From Gnetum montanum (Eukaryota; Streptophyta; Gnetopsida; Gnetales; Gnetaceae), in contig MNCI01030540.1 of the NCBI GenBank assembly GCA_015680685.1, positions 9,203 through 73,202 on the forward strand: 64,000 nucleotides of DNA, read 5' to 3'. Below the pieces are notes generated by a model. The model saw only the letters and a list, made by a program, of their open reading frames with translations, made no database searches and was not told the origin of the DNA. The stretch's first letter is position 1. The number at the start of each line of letters is the position of its first letter. The position numbers were made by a program, and so were the translations under genes. Of the stretch, positions 36,001 to 48,900 are shown one piece after another.

Positions 36001-36899
36001 TTGAATCAAATATAAAATATTTAGATTATCAAAAATTTTGTGGTATTTCTAGAGTTTGAAATATTTTTGAATATTTAACTTGAAACCTTCATTTAATTTA
36101 TATCCTTAGACTTTTGACTTAAAACCTTTTATTTTCCTTGGATAGGAAAATAAAATAATATATCTTATTTGAAGGGTTATTTATGAAGATTAAATATTAA
36201 ATTTTTAGTTTGCTGAAAAACTCCTACATGAGTTGTGATAATTATACATTTGAACTATAAAGCTATACTAAGCAATTTGAAAAATGCCAGAAGAGGAGAG
36301 CCATAGGATGACAAGTAACCTAATCTAGTTGAATATGGATCTTTAGAATTATGGATATTTTAGAGGACTTTTGGAATAGGAATAATATTATATATATAAC
36401 TCTTGATTTAAAAGCTCTATGTCATGGGTTCAATTCTAGTGGACAATGATAAGTTCTAATTAGGGGGGAGGTGTCAAACCCTAGAAAAAAAATTATTAAT
36501 AAAAATACAGCATCAAATATACATGTAGCATCTAAAAAATCAAATAAAAAGAGTACAAAATACACAAGTAGCATCTAATAGAATAGATAGAAGTAACAAT
36601 AAAGAAAAGACTCACTAGATTTGAAGATGCCTCATGATTCCACTCTTACAATCAAGCTAATATCAAAAGAAAAAAGCATCTTTTGGGGAATTTACTTCTA
36701 ACCAAAGATTCACTATATTTAACATTACAAGTAGAATGAATAAAAAATCAAATAAAGTAAATCATAGCCAAAATTAAATAGAAGATCTACCTAAAATAGA
36801 ACTGTGCTCAATAATGTTACTTGCACTAAAGCCTCTATCACTCATAAATCTAAACCAAGGCTGCAAGAGATGAATCAACTAATTAATGTCTAAATGAAT

Positions 36900-37310
36900 C
36901 TTTGAAAATTGGAATATAATTTAGAAATGAAAAAGGTGTAATATTTGTGATTTCTCCGTAATAGTCAAATGATAAATATTTAAATATTTTATTTTTTGAA
37001 AAATGATAGCGTAGATGCACTTCCAAATATGAAAGAGAATAATAAGCCTAATACCATTCCAAAAAACTTTAAAATTTATGGAAGTAATAACTTTGCATGC
37101 CCAAATCCAAGAGTGCTTAGCAAAATTACATTATCAAAATACATGAAGTTGTACCTTCACAGAGAGAGAAAATAGTAGCATGAACCCTATAGCAATTGAA
37201 AAATTCAATGCTAGAGAACTGGAGATCCCCATAGAAATAATTGAACTTGCAGAGCCACAAGGTTTGAGAAGAATTTGTTAGTGTCTCAAATGGTCCAATA
37301 GATCACTTGA
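36900..37310 (-). pseudogene. LINE 3'-end fragment (zinc-binding RT tail)
   Basis: Minus strand reads QLHVF, then stops, CNFAKHSWIWACKVITS, FWNGIRLIILFHIWKCIY. The pattern His-x-Phe-x2-Cys-x-Phe-Ala-x3-Trp, with Ile-Trp-Lys downstream, is that of the zinc-binding region that follows RT in plant non-LTR retrotransposons. A paralogous fragment is at 45232-45420. No RT palm is seen upstream. Confidence 0.5.
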
Positions 37311-37859
37311 GGCCTTGAATGTCTATTACTAGGTGATAAAAAAGGTGCAAATAAATTGTCTCAATTTTAAGACACAATGTAGAAGATTGGAATACCAAAA
37401 TGAAAAAACAAAAAACTGCAAATTTGGTGTTAGTGCTATAAAATGAAATGTTGTAAGCAAAGGTTCAAGAGATATAGATTATGGGTTTCAAAAAATCTGA
37501 AAGATGCAATAGTGTTGTTAAACTCTAATATCATCTTAAGGAAATGTATTTGCATGGATCTGCTCCTTAACTTCACTTGTCTACTCAAGTGGTCTATGCT
37601 ATGGAAGAGCAATGATGGTCATCATGGACTCTTAGGTGTTTGCACTATTCAAAAGTCTTAGGTTTGATGTAGGTGCAAAAGGTTAAAAGTCCTTATGATG
37701 AAGTAGATCATTTTTTAAATACATCTTAGATCTTCATCTTGTCACCAATTAATTTTTTCATGATTGTTGATAGATTTTTGGCACCTTTTATCATACATGA
37801 AACACTTTCATGAAACATCCAAATAATTTTATATAATTCTTTTCTTTCAGATGCTAACA
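37311..37859. other. No recognised gene
   Basis: A plus frame at 37443-37661 is open but shows no recognisable domain. The rest is AT-rich. Confidence 0.35.
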
Positions 37860-38075
37860 TGAGGCCATGACACTAGTGTTAGCATTGGTAGCATGAGGCC
37901 ATGACATTGGCATCATTATCAACATCAATAACATGAGGGCACAACGCTAGTGTCATTGTTAGTGTCGATAACATGAATACACAATGTTAGCATCATTGTC
38001 AGTGTCAATAACATGAGGCCACGATGCTAGCGTCAGTGTCGGTAACATGAGGCCATGATGCTAGCATATTTAGAG
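37860..38075. repeat. 40-bp tandem array, about 5.5 units
   Basis: Units begin ATGAGGCCATGA or similar and end (GA)TAACATGAG. Inside each is a GCTAGC/GTTAGC-type word and CATCATTGTCAGTGTC. Units are about 40 bases with a few shorter ones, and differ mostly by transitions. Confidence 0.85.
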
Positions 38076-39335
38076 AAATAAGGTAGTTGTATTTACCTTT
38101 ATTTTTCCACCAAATTACAAAGAAATTTGGTCATGGATTATAACATGAATTCCTTTTGAGTGTTTCATTGGTTCCTCTTTGTTGATTTTTTGAGGATTAA
38201 CCTAAGAGACATCAACAAGGAATGAAAAACACTACTATAGGTTCATCACCAGTACTCTCTATCCACACTTAATTTGGTAGCTGTTGAATCCTTCTAAGGA
38301 GTGATCAAGGTGGTGAAATGAGGTCATGATGAGATGTCAAGAGCTTGGGATGAGATCAAAGGCTACAATGATTAATGAGAAATGATCATTTTGGCCAGCA
38401 AGGAATTCCAAATGTTGACATCATGGCAAGGATATGACTTCAACATGTGAATTTACTAAAGATATTTATGCTTCATGTTAGAACTATTGGTTACTTGATG
38501 ATGCTTTGGAGGAACCAACACTCTATCCTTAGGCTTATTTGATCATTAGGCTCCCCCCTTTTTTGGTTTGGAACCATTTGTTCTACATTAGGCTTCACTA
38601 TCCTCTTAGCTTTCTTGGCATTTTGTCCCATTTTTTTCTTTGTTTTAGGAGTGAAACCTTCATTGGGCTTCATTTCTAAAGCTGAATTTTATTTTCTCAT
38701 TGAATGAGATGTGTTACATTTTGTGAACTTGATTGGTGGAGTATGCCAGATTTTGTCACACAGCCATGGTGCATGAATGTCAAACATTAGTTTTCACTGT
38801 TATTAGGATACAGAAGGGTGTGCTTTGGCTATGGGGACATGGTTTAGGAGGGGTAACAGAAGCAATGTGAGGTAAGCACTATTGACAAGATTGAATAAGA
38901 TAATTGAATCTCATACATCGAGATCGCATGGTAACTTACTAGCTATGATGAGTTGTGTCCTTGCGATGAATCCAAGCTTCATCCTGCAAGCACAACTTCA
39001 AGAGGATAAGGAAATAAGACAAATAATACATATTGTTATAAGAGATTACATAGGGCCATATGAGATAATGATTAGAATACATGCCACCATAGGTTAGAAC
39101 TGGTATAGCATGAGGAATCTATTTTTTGTTTCACAAATTTTACAAAGTTTACAATATCTTTTTATGACAAAAAGAAAAGACAAGAGGTCACATAGGCTCA
39201 CTTGTTATTTTTCATAAGAGTTATTGTTATCCTCATTTGTTCTTAACTGCAAGCAAAGACATATAAGTACCATAGGAAAAATAGGTTAGCATTAGACATA
39301 ATAAGTTTTTAAGATAGAAATGGTTGATTGGATTG
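38076..39335. other. No recognised gene; probable 3' flank of the minus pol
   Basis: Frames at 38491-38673 (minus) and 38882-39097 (plus) have no recognised domain. The 3' LTR expected downstream of the minus-strand integrase was not identified. Confidence 0.35.
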
Positions 39336-39339
39336 GCCA

Positions 39340-42300
39340 GTTCATTCCCATACATGTCCACTAGTCTAAATGCTCCATTGTCATAGGATTTTGTAATCAA
39401 GAAAGGTCCCTCCTAATTGGCCAAGAACTTGTCTACATGTTCACGAATGGCCTTAAGAATCAGATCTCCTGCCTTGAAGTTTTGTCTATTTGTATCATGA
39501 TGATGTTGTTGTTTCTACCTCTCTTGATACCATTTGATGTGAGTAAGCACTTGTAATCACTAATCTTCCACTAAATCAAGGTTGATGGTACATAGCTCCT
39601 CATTCTATTCATCAACTCTTAATGATGGAACCTTCAAATTAAGAGGTAAAATGCTTTAGATCCATAAACAAGGCTATATGGGATGGTGCTAGTTGCAGTT
39701 CTAAAGGTTTTTCTTAGGCCCATAGTTCATGTATAAGTTCTTCATGCCACTTATGCCTATCATTGTTTGACATATTTTTAAGGAAATTTATGATGACATT
39801 GTTGCTAGCTTCGGCTTGTCCATTAGCTCTTGGGTAATACGGTGATGAAAAGAAATGTTTAATGCTTAATTGTCCACAAAATATTTGTGTATCTTAACTA
39901 GTGAACTATGGTTTATTATCTATGAATATAGTTAGAGGTATGTCAAAACAAGACACTATATTTTCTAATAGGAATTTACAAACTTGTTGAGATGTTTTTT
40001 GACTTAGTGGGGTAGCCTTAATCCACTTTGTAAAATATATTATCTCGATGATGATGAAGCTATGCCTTGTGGAAGGCTTAGGAATTATAGGTCCAATAAT
40101 GTTAATTCCCCATCATTTAAATGACCAAGTGATTTAAGTAGTGTGTAATTTAATTAGTGGAACATGTATTAAGTTTTTGTGTTATTGATAGGTATCACAA
40201 GTCTTAACCTTCTATAGGCAGTCACTTTCCATATAGGGTCAATAGTATCTTAGTTGCCTAATCTTTGTAATCATGGATCTAGGTACTATATTTCCTCCAC
40301 ATATACCTTCATGGACTTACTCAAGGTCTTTCCAATCTTCAATTTTTCCCAAGCACACTATAATATTCCATTGTAGGATCCTTGACATAAGGTATTAGTG
40401 GCTACAATGACATGTTGTTTTGATCTTTTATGTATAATGCCCTTTTGAGAAGTAGTTAGGTTTTGTCAAGATTCACCATGCATTAGGTAAAACTTAATAT
40501 CATCATACAACTCTTTTTAAGGGGTAGTGTCAATAGTTGCTATGGAGATGCCTTCAACATTCTACATGATGGAAAGAACATAGTTCTTCATTAAAGAAGG
40601 TAACTTGCTAAACACATTTGATGTCACACTTAGGACTAAGGTTGTAATGGCACTAGCTAAGGTATTCTAGGTTTGGAACATATGTTGAATGCCAATGTCT
40701 ATAAATTGTTACGTAAATTTCTTAGCTAGGTCATAATAGGGTTGCAAATGTTTGGCTTTACATGTATAAACCTTAGTTACTTGGTTAACCATAAGTTGCA
40801 AATCACCTTTTATTATTAAGCATTTGATTCCTTGGCTATGAGCCACCATCATTCCTCTGATTAATCCTTCATACTTTTCCATGTTGTTGGTACATGAAAA
40901 TTAAAAATGGTAAGCAAAATTTTGAATTACACTAGAAGCTGATGTTAAGATAGTAGCAACATTGGCCCCATGGGTTGTTGAAGCTCCATCAAAGTGCACG
41001 ATAGCTTTGTAATCCTCAGGTACCATGTTAACAATGTTAACATGCTCATCAAGGTACTTAGGATCAATATTTGCATTATCTTCAAGTAGGAACATGGTGA
41101 GTTATGTAGCTATAGCTTGGCTGTTGGTTGAAAAGTGAGAGATCTAATGTAGGTTAAACTTAGTTGTAATGGCCTTCCATCAAGCTATTTAGCTACTTTC
41201 ATAAATATTGGTTGTTATGGCTCTCAATATATTATCTTTGACTATGACATTGACTTAATTCCTAAAAAGGTAGTGTCTCCACTTCTTTAAGGAGAAGACT
41301 AGGGCTAGGCAATATTTCTCAACCTATGTGTACTAGGTCTTGTAGGTTATCAATGCATGGCTAAGGTAGTAAATGGGTAGTTGTACTCCATTGTTTCATT
41401 TTTAACAGAGTAGAGAGACTATGGATGTTTTAGAGGTTGCAAGATAGATGTAAAAGATTTTATCCTTTTGTGAAGAATACACTATGTGTAGTTGGGCCAA
41501 CTCTTGCTTAATGTTATCAAGTGCTTCTTGGCATTAGGTAGTCCACTCATAGTCAACTCCTTTCTTAATTAAGTGTAGAATAAGTTGTAACTTATCCATA
41601 AGCCTTGAAATAAACCTACAAATAAACTAAAATCTACCTTGTAGTTCCTAAAGCTTCTTAAGATTAGTAGGTGTTGCCAAGTTGGTATGGCATTAACCTT
41701 ATCAAGATCAACACATATTCGTACCTCAAACACTATGAAACCAAGAAGTTTACCAATTTTGACATCAAAGACACATTTCTTAGAATTAAGTTTGAGTTTT
41801 TACTTAAGACATCTTTAGAGAACTAAGTAAATGTCATGCACATGGTCATTGGCTATCTTGGATTTGACCGCTATGTCATCAACATAATCATTAAGCAATC
41901 CTAACATGTAATCACTAAATATATAGGTCATTGTTCATTGATAGGTCATATCCATGTTTTTTAAACCAAATGGAATCATGGTATAACAAAAGATTCCTCA
42001 AGGAATTATGAAGGTTGTGTAAATTTGATGCTTTGGATTACTCCTAACTTGGTTGTATCCTGAGAACCCATCCATGAGGGATAATAAGGCATGTGCAATC
42101 GTAGTATCGATGATTTGGTCAATCCTAGACAAAGGGAAATCATTTATAATAGTTTTCTTATTTAGATTTTTTAAATCAATTCAAATATGTATACTCCCAT
42201 TTTTCTTAGGGACCACCACTATGTTGGACACCTAGTTTGCGTAATCGATAGCTTGGATAAAACCAACTTGATAAAGTTTTATGATCTCATCATGAACTAT

Positions 42301-42860
42301 CAGGGCTAGATATGATCTAATTTTCTGAAAATTTTTCTTAATTAGTTTAATACTAGGGTTAGGTATAATGTTGTGCTTGACCAGGTGAGGGTCTAATCTA
42401 GACATGTCTTCATATGACCATGCAAAGGTTTTAATGTTATCCCAAAGAACTTTGGTGATGTCTTGAGCCTGTTGGGATTTAAGTGAGGAACTTAGTTTTA
42501 GTGTTTTTTCCTCACTATTATACATTGTAATAGGAATTTCAACTAGATATTCCTTTATGATTTCTTCAACCTCTATGTTGAGAGTTTTAACAATGTACTC
42601 TAGCCACACTAAGGGTTTCTTTATTGAGGCTATTTGGTCAAAGAGGTTCCCAAGCTCAAAATCTAAGCACTCAAGGTTAATTGGTTGTTCAACATCACCA
42701 TAGGGTCCAACTAGGTTTGGAGGTAGATTACATTTTATCCATATATCCATGCTCAAACCTTGTAGTTCAACCAAAATCATATTAAGTGGCATTTTCATGA
42801 CATAGTTGTTAAACAATGTTACAATAATGGAAAAAGTACTACAATAACAAAGCAACATAA
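39340..42860 (-). pseudogene. pol: Tat-type gypsy pol remnant
   Basis: Minus strand, in order from 42860: linker with NLVGPYGDVEQPINL; FAWSYEDMSRLDP; RT with VVVPKKNGSIHICIDLKNLN, LMDGFSGYNQVRSNP, IPFGLKNM and NDYVDDIAVKSK (intact YVDD); RNase H (about 41.2-41.6 kb); a second, Tat-type RNase H with IVHFDGASTTHG (about 40.98 kb); integrase core with FLLENIVS, FFSSPYYPRANGQAEASN and KWHEELIHELWA (about 39.75-40.1 kb); and a C-terminal GDLILKAIREHVDKF...EGPFLITKSYDNGAFRL segment (39345-39475). It is closely similar in layout and motifs to 55656-59114 but more decayed, with frameshifts and many stops. Confidence 0.85.
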
Positions 42861-42869
42861 GGCAATATA

Positions 42870-43085
42870 AGATTTAAAACATAGTAAAATAATGCTAAGT
42901 AGGATAAAATAAGGTAAAGTGAGGTCACACAAGGTCACCACAAGGTAAACTAGGACCAAATTATGGTAAAATGAGGTAGGAAAAAAGTAAAACAAGGTTA
43001 ATACAAGGTAAAATATGAGAGAAACAAGGTTAAGACCAAGTAAAATTAGATCAAACAAGGCCAACAAGATCAAAATAGTGTGAAA
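42870..43085 (-). repeat. Short-repeat spacer upstream of minus pol
   Basis: Degenerate repeats of ACAAGGTAAAAT or similar (minus: ATTTTACCTTGT). It occupies the position directly upstream of pol that the TTAAACT array takes at 55425-55545. The hydrophobic open frame here is only the translation of these repeats. Confidence 0.6.
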
Positions 43086-43401
43086 ACTTTTTAAAATGCT
43101 ATTATTTATTTTATTTTTTCTTTTTTCTTTTTTTATCATAAATTTACAACTTGATTATATTTAATTTCTATGTCAACCAAAGACATTATGCATTGTACTA
43201 ACAATGTAGGGATAGCATTTTACATAGGAAGAGGCCTAGTGAAAAGGAAGCCATTCAAGATGCAATTGCTCTACCTTATGCAAATAGTTTGAAATCACAG
43301 AAGGAAAAGCAAAATAATATATATGCTAGAGTCATGAATGCTAAGGTACAACCTTTTTCACCAAAAAATTAATAATACAAAAATTATGAAAACTTATTTC
43401 A

Positions 43402-44345
43402 ATCATGACTAGATGAAAAGTCAGCACAAAAACCAATAGGAATAACACCATTGTGATTGAAGAAAAAGGAAGACTTCCATAATAGTGTTTCATGATGTGA
43501 GCCATAATGATAGTGCTAGAGATTCAAGGAATTTAATAAATATCTTTTGTATATTTAAGTAAATTAGGATATTCACGTATTAATTGCTTGCTACATTTAA
43601 AATGGACAAATGAACCTCATCAAATCTAATACAAGTTACAAATAGCCATATGTCAGCCTCTGTTAAGACAACACCACATATGTATCATTGCTCAATTAAT
43701 ATTTTCTTAGCATAGTCTAGAGAAGCAAATGGTTCTCTAAAAGCTTTTTCATAAGGTTATTTTTTTGTAGCAAAACCACATATATATTCTCCATTATTTA
43801 TAGTTGTAATCACTTATCCATTTACTTCATTAATTTTTTATTGCAAATGACTTGGATATAGGTCCACTTCTAGGTGTTTAGCTATAAGGTTGAACTTACT
43901 GTTAAGCATTCATGTTATATATGAGATTTCATTATTGATAATTGTTTTGTATTTTTATCTCATAGCACCTGTACAATAAACCTTCATGAATAATTATTGT
44001 TGGCATACCCATCCAAAGTGATCCTCACCTTCTTTTGTCCACTTCACTCATCACTAGAAAGTAGATCCATCTTTGTCCACTCATCCTCATCATTAGAAGC
44101 TACAAATACCCATCCAAATTGATCCTCACCTTCTTTTGTTCTCTCCCATTTTGATTTCACTGATGTGACATTGATTACTTCCTCAAATCCTTTTAATTTC
44201 AAGTTTTCCAAGAATCTTGAAGCTCATGGACAAGCATAGGATATATACAAGGGATACCTATATGCCTCAATAAGGAATTTTGTAGAGGTATCCCTTAAAA
44301 TGGAATTTCAAAATGTTGATATAGAGTGATTGAATTCTTGAATAT
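43402..44345 (-). pseudogene. Glutathionyl-hydroquinone reductase pseudogene
   Basis: A decayed but nearly full-length copy of an ECM4/YqjG-type, omega-class-like glutathione transferase that reduces glutathionyl-hydroquinones. Minus-strand pieces in order: YRYPLYISYACP-stop-AS (active-site CPWA motif; Cys kept, Trp codon now TGA at 44224-44226), RFLENLKLKGFEEVI, SKWERTKEG, GWVFVASNDEDE, VL-stop-DK (Trp lost), LDLYPSHLQ, INNGEYICGFATKK, RYICG-like and LTEADIWLF segments, IRFDEVH, HFKCSKQLIREYPNL, MKHYYGS and NGVIPIG. About 310 codons read without an obvious intron, though with several frameshifts and stops. A ~101-bp tandem duplication repeats the GEDxFGW region (44010 and 44111). Family assignment is firm; whether it is a processed pseudogene is inference. 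Confidence 0.85.
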
Positions 44346-44739
44346 CTATAATAGGCATTGGCATACTACTAGACACATGTTAAAATGAGCAAAAATGTCT
44401 TGAAATAAGTCTTTTGGACATAATCAATGTCCCTCTCATAGGTATTATGAAGAGTATAGTGTACCTAGAGAATTATCACTATAGAAAAATGGAAACCTAG
44501 TTCGTGATCTCACTTGAGCTCTAAACATGCATTTTGAGATAATGTGGAAAGTTTGAAAACAATGCAGACCTAAATTACCTACACTATAGAATTTCACCAT
44601 GCCTGCATAGTTCATCCAGAGCCTCATTTTTCATTACCAGTAATACTTACATAGGCTATATGGAACGAGAGCTAGAAATATGGGGGATTTTTAAATGCTG
44701 CACTTTCCACATTATTGTGAATTTTAAGTTCCTTTATAG
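44346..44739. other. No recognised gene
   Basis: A minus frame at 44445-44627 has no known motif. It could be upstream sequence of the captured reductase. Confidence 0.35.
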
Positions 44740-45231
44740 TAGCATCATTTTGATGTCTTATCAGTTTTGAAAAGTTCCATTTTTGAAAGATGTTGGTTTG
44801 ATGCTACAATAATGTCATTTAGGCATCCTATCAATTTCAAAAAGTTTCATTTTTGGAAGACACTGGTTTGACACTACAGTAGCATTATTTAGGCATCCTG
44901 ATAATTTTAAGAAGTTCTATTTTTAGAAGATCATGGTTTGACACTATAGTAGCATCATTTTGGTGTCCTATCAATTTTATAATGTTCCATTTTCAGAAGA
45001 TGTTGATTTGATGCTTCAGTAGTGTCATTTTGTTATCCTACTAATTTTAGAAAGTTCATTTTTAGAAGATTCTAGTTTTACACTACAACAGCATCATATT
45101 GGCATCCTACTAATTTTGGAAAGTTCTATTTTCGAAAGATGTTGTTTTGAGGCTATAGTAGCATCATTTTTGTGTCGTACTGATTTGAGAAAGTTTCATT
45201 TTCAGGAGATGTTGGTTTGATGGTATAGTAA
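44740..45231. repeat. 70-bp tandem array, about 7 units
   Basis: Units resemble TTTGATGCTACAGTAGCATC, followed by ATTTTGGCATCCTATCAATT and a GAAAGTTCCATTTT...GAAGATGTTGG tail. Units are about 70 bases and 75-85% alike by eye. Many contain the inverted pair TGCTA...TAGCA. Confidence 0.85.
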
Positions 45232-45420
45232 TAACTTTGCATGCCTAGATCTAAGAGTGCTTAGAAAAATTACATTGTCAAAATATATGAACAAAATCAT
45301 TTACTTCATAGAGAGAGAAAAGAGAAGTATGAACCCCAAGATGTTCAAGACATTTACCAATTGGTAAACCTTGATAAAGGAGATGCTAAAGAAATTGTTA
45401 AATTTCAAGTAGAGTAGGAA
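45232..45420 (-). pseudogene. LINE 3'-end fragment, second copy
   Basis: Paralogue of 36900-37310. Minus strand reads FVHIF, stop, QCNFSKHS, then ACKVI. It abuts the 70-bp array. Confidence 0.45.
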
Positions 45421-45514
45421 GCTTTCATATACACTTGAAGATGAATATCCAAAATTATTTTAATTATTATTTGTACCAAAACCTATGACAATAATTGACT
45501 TTCTGAGATTCTGT

Positions 45515-45850
45515 TTATGCTATTCTCTTTACACTGCAAACTCGTTCACGCTATCGCTCATGTATACCATACTCTGTACGCTATAAAACCTGTTTACACT
45601 GCACATTGACACTATATACGTTGCTTAGCATATACACTACTCTCCTTATGCTGTAGACTTTGTCTACGCTGCTTTCTAGTTTATGCTACACTCTGTACGG
45701 TGAAAAACCTGTTTACGCTGCACATTAACACTATATACGCTGATTAGCATATACGCTACACTCCTTACGCTGTAGACTTGTCTACGCTGATCCTTTACGC
45801 TCCATACCTATACGTTATCTACGCTGTCGTTATACGCTGGACGTTGAAGT
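45515..45850 (+). repeat. TACGCTG/TATACGC word array, 5' LTR region
   Basis: About a dozen degenerate copies of CTACGCTG, TATACGCT and GTTTACGCTG. A ~140-bp segment is itself duplicated (about 45570-45670 and 45690-45790). The start (attctgtttatgctattctc) resembles 61365-61400, which suggests R/U5 of the LTR. Confidence 0.65.
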
Positions 45851-45941
45851 GTATACACTGCAAGTTACCACGTAAGTTTACGTTGTACCAATTACACTAA
45901 TTTCACACCTCTATACCGTGTCATACCCTCAACAAGTCATC

Positions 45942-48900
45942 ATGAACCCCGCAAACACCACTGCTACAACCGCTTATGTCACCGACATGGCAGACACCAT
46001 GGCTGCCCAACAGCCCGTCACTCCATAGCTGATAGTACAACTCACAGCGGGGCCCCGCCAATCCCTAAGGTTGCAAGGGAGGAACCCAACCTCTAACATT
46101 ATAACCCAAGACCAGTACAACTTCATATGTGTGAAGATACAAGCTGGTCTGGCAGTAGATCGAGCCGAAATAGAAGTAAAGAGGCAGTATGAACTCTTCT
46201 ACAGGGGAGGACGCAAGTTCATCCCTTCCCCGTATGATATAATCCATGTTCCAGAATAGTACTCAGAGCTCGTCACACGACTCCTCCTGCAAAGGAGCTA
46301 GTCATTGGATCAGCCTGCAGTAGATCTCCAATCAGAAGAGGAGGACGATTTCGCTGCCCAATCCGAACACGAAGACTCCTATCACACCCTCAGTCCACAA
46401 ACCCACATCAACCTCATGTTTCATCCAGGCACAGGGGAAGTCATGCCCCTCCAACCCCTCAGGTTTACCCAGGCGCAAGCACCTCCACCAGAAACATCCG
46501 CATTGGCTCATGTTCCTTTGGTAACTGACCTGCAATTCAACACACTCCCTCTCGCTATGATCCCAGCTGCAGCAGCAGGTCCATCTTTGCAAGCACCACC
46601 CCCACACAATAACATGGAAGCAGCCTTCTTGCCTCAAGTGATAGGGATGCCACCTGTGATACCAGCATCCATGTCCGCCCACTACATCCCCCACATCCAA
46701 ATGCACGGGGTCCCTTCCACCGCTGTAACCCAACAGGGAGTTCCTCCACAAAACATAGCTAGACAATGGGCAGCGATGGGTGTGCCATCCCATCAACCCT
46801 CTGACCACAATGTCCCACCCCATACAATTCCACCAGCTAACATTCCCCAAGTCCAACTGCAACCACAGCAACAACAACCCCTCGTTTACAATGTGCCACC
46901 CCTAGTGCCACCCACTATGAACATCCCGCAAGCACAACTGCCAACCGCATAGCTTTCAGCCTTTCAACCTACCATACAACAGTCTAACATGTACAATGTG
47001 CCACAGCCCCAAGTTGCCATCTCACCTAGTACCCAAGATTGGGCAGATGCTAAAAAATTAATGCAAGAACTAACTGACGAGGTAAAACACCTCAAAACGG
47101 CTGCCGACGGAGAGCTAAAGGTAGTGGACTTCTACCACGATGACCCCATCAGCCCTTCCATCCCGCCTCTAACCTTGCCCAAAGGCATTTCATTACCAAC
47201 ACTAACTAAATATAATGGGGAGATAGACCCTAATGCACATCTTATAGCGTTCAGGTTAGAATGCGCGTTACTCCAGGCATGGCCCCATGCCATTTTGTGA
47301 GTGTTCCCTATGTCTCTCGCAGGGAGAGCACTCGATTGGTACCGGGCCTTGCCGAGGAATTCTATATTTTCCTTGGAAGAGTTGTTACATCAGTTCATGA
47401 CCAGGTTCAAATATAACTTGAAACCTGAGGTGACATTGGACAGCTTTATACAGGTTAAACAAGCGCTGCTTGAACCTGTACAAAAATTCATTCAGAGGTG
47501 GAGTGCCGCCCTTAATGAGCTACACGAGCCAATCTCACAAACATATCTGCTCACAATTCTAAAGGGGGCTATTAATGACTTCTTCAAATCCAAATTATAC
47601 TATCTTAATGCACGTAACCTTAACCAAGCCTTTGTACAAATCAAAAATATAGAAGAGGTGGCTCAAAATAGCCATGACCCTGCATACTTAGCCTTCAAAA
47701 ATCAACACAGTAAAAAGGATAGAGAGAAGGCTAAGGCAACTATAGCGGCAATTGCGAAAACGCAACAACCAAAAAAACCGCCAGCACCCCCTACTAACTA
47801 TACTAGACCTACTCCCATGACTACACTAGAATCATCATCATCACAGAACCCAACACAAAACCGTACGAGAAATTTTGAAAGAAAAGAACCTTCTCAATAT
47901 ACGCCACTGCCTATGAAGCCATCCCAACTATTCGATCAACTACTAAAAGTGGGATTAATGAAACATAAACAGTTATCCCCCATGGCCATCCAAAGACATG
48001 ATCGGTTCTGTCAACTTGTTCAGAATCCAAGCTTAGCAACACCGGATGAGCCTCCAGTGCCCAAAGGTTTTAGAATGGATCGCTTCTGCGATTATCACCA
48101 ATGCAATGGGCATGGCACGAATTACTGTTTCACACTGAAGTGGGACATACAACGAATGATCGACGAAGGCCAAATCACCTTTGATGAGGTCAATCTGGTC
48201 CAACCACAGAACCAGGCTATGGGGGTGTATAAAGACCCTCTGAACACCAAAGAGGCGTCGTATGTTATCAATACAATCTGCCTTGATGATGAACCTGAGA
48301 CACCCAACATTAACACCGTCTACCCTGAATATAAACAACAAACACCTAACAAGCCATTCGTAGTTCATGTTCCTCCTACTCCATCCGCATCCATGCCTCA
48401 ACCATCATTTGCCTCACAAAAATCATATGTAGTGCACGTACCTCCCGCTGTCACTACCCCGAATCTATCAAGCCCTCCTACTCGACCTGCCCCTTTTGTA
48501 GTCCGAGTGCCACCTATAGTTGCAACAGCGGAGGTCCAACCTCCGCCTAGACAAGCCCCATACGTTGTTAGCACATCTGCAAGTCCTAATGTTCACCAAG
48601 CCTCCACCTCACATACGCAAGGTAAACTTAGTCCTTACGTTATTTGGGTGTCCAGCCAATCTTATGCCCAACCATATCCGACTGTTCAATGTCAACCTCA
48701 CCCGGCTCCATATGTGGTATGAATCCCAAGGCAACCCGAAGCTCCAAGACCAGCTCCACCTCCACGCCACACATGAGAACACTTAGCGGATAAGCTTACT
48801 CGTGAGCACTTGGAGAAGGAGCATCAACGGTTAGCTGTAGGGCCACCTAAACCCACCCCGCTTAATGTCGTACCCATGACGCAACCCAATAGTCAATCAA

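Noticed and set aside
36400-36480. tRNA-like string (gggttcaattctagt) followed by AGGGGGGAGG-TGTCAAACCC, a possible copia polypurine tract and LTR start
   Set aside because: Suggestive, as is GAGGGG-TGTTAGATCC at 33450, but no LTR pair or coding region supports either.
37443-37661. 72-codon plus frame
   Set aside because: No recognisable domain; of a length expected by chance here.
37860-38075. CRISPR-like spaced repeats
   Set aside because: Units are contiguous degenerate tandem repeats with no unique spacers, in a plant nuclear context.
38491-38673. Lys/Pro-rich minus frame
   Set aside because: Short, low complexity, no relative in the window.
42819-43139. Hydrophobic open frame (minus) resembling a membrane protein
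   Set aside because: It is the translation of a degenerate short repeat (ACAAGGTAAAAT type); the hydrophobicity comes from the TTT-rich complement.
46332-46877. Long minus-strand frame opposite gag
   Set aside because: Shadow of the Pro/Gln-rich gag frame; composition (Trp, Gly, Cys) is that of antisense Pro/His codons.
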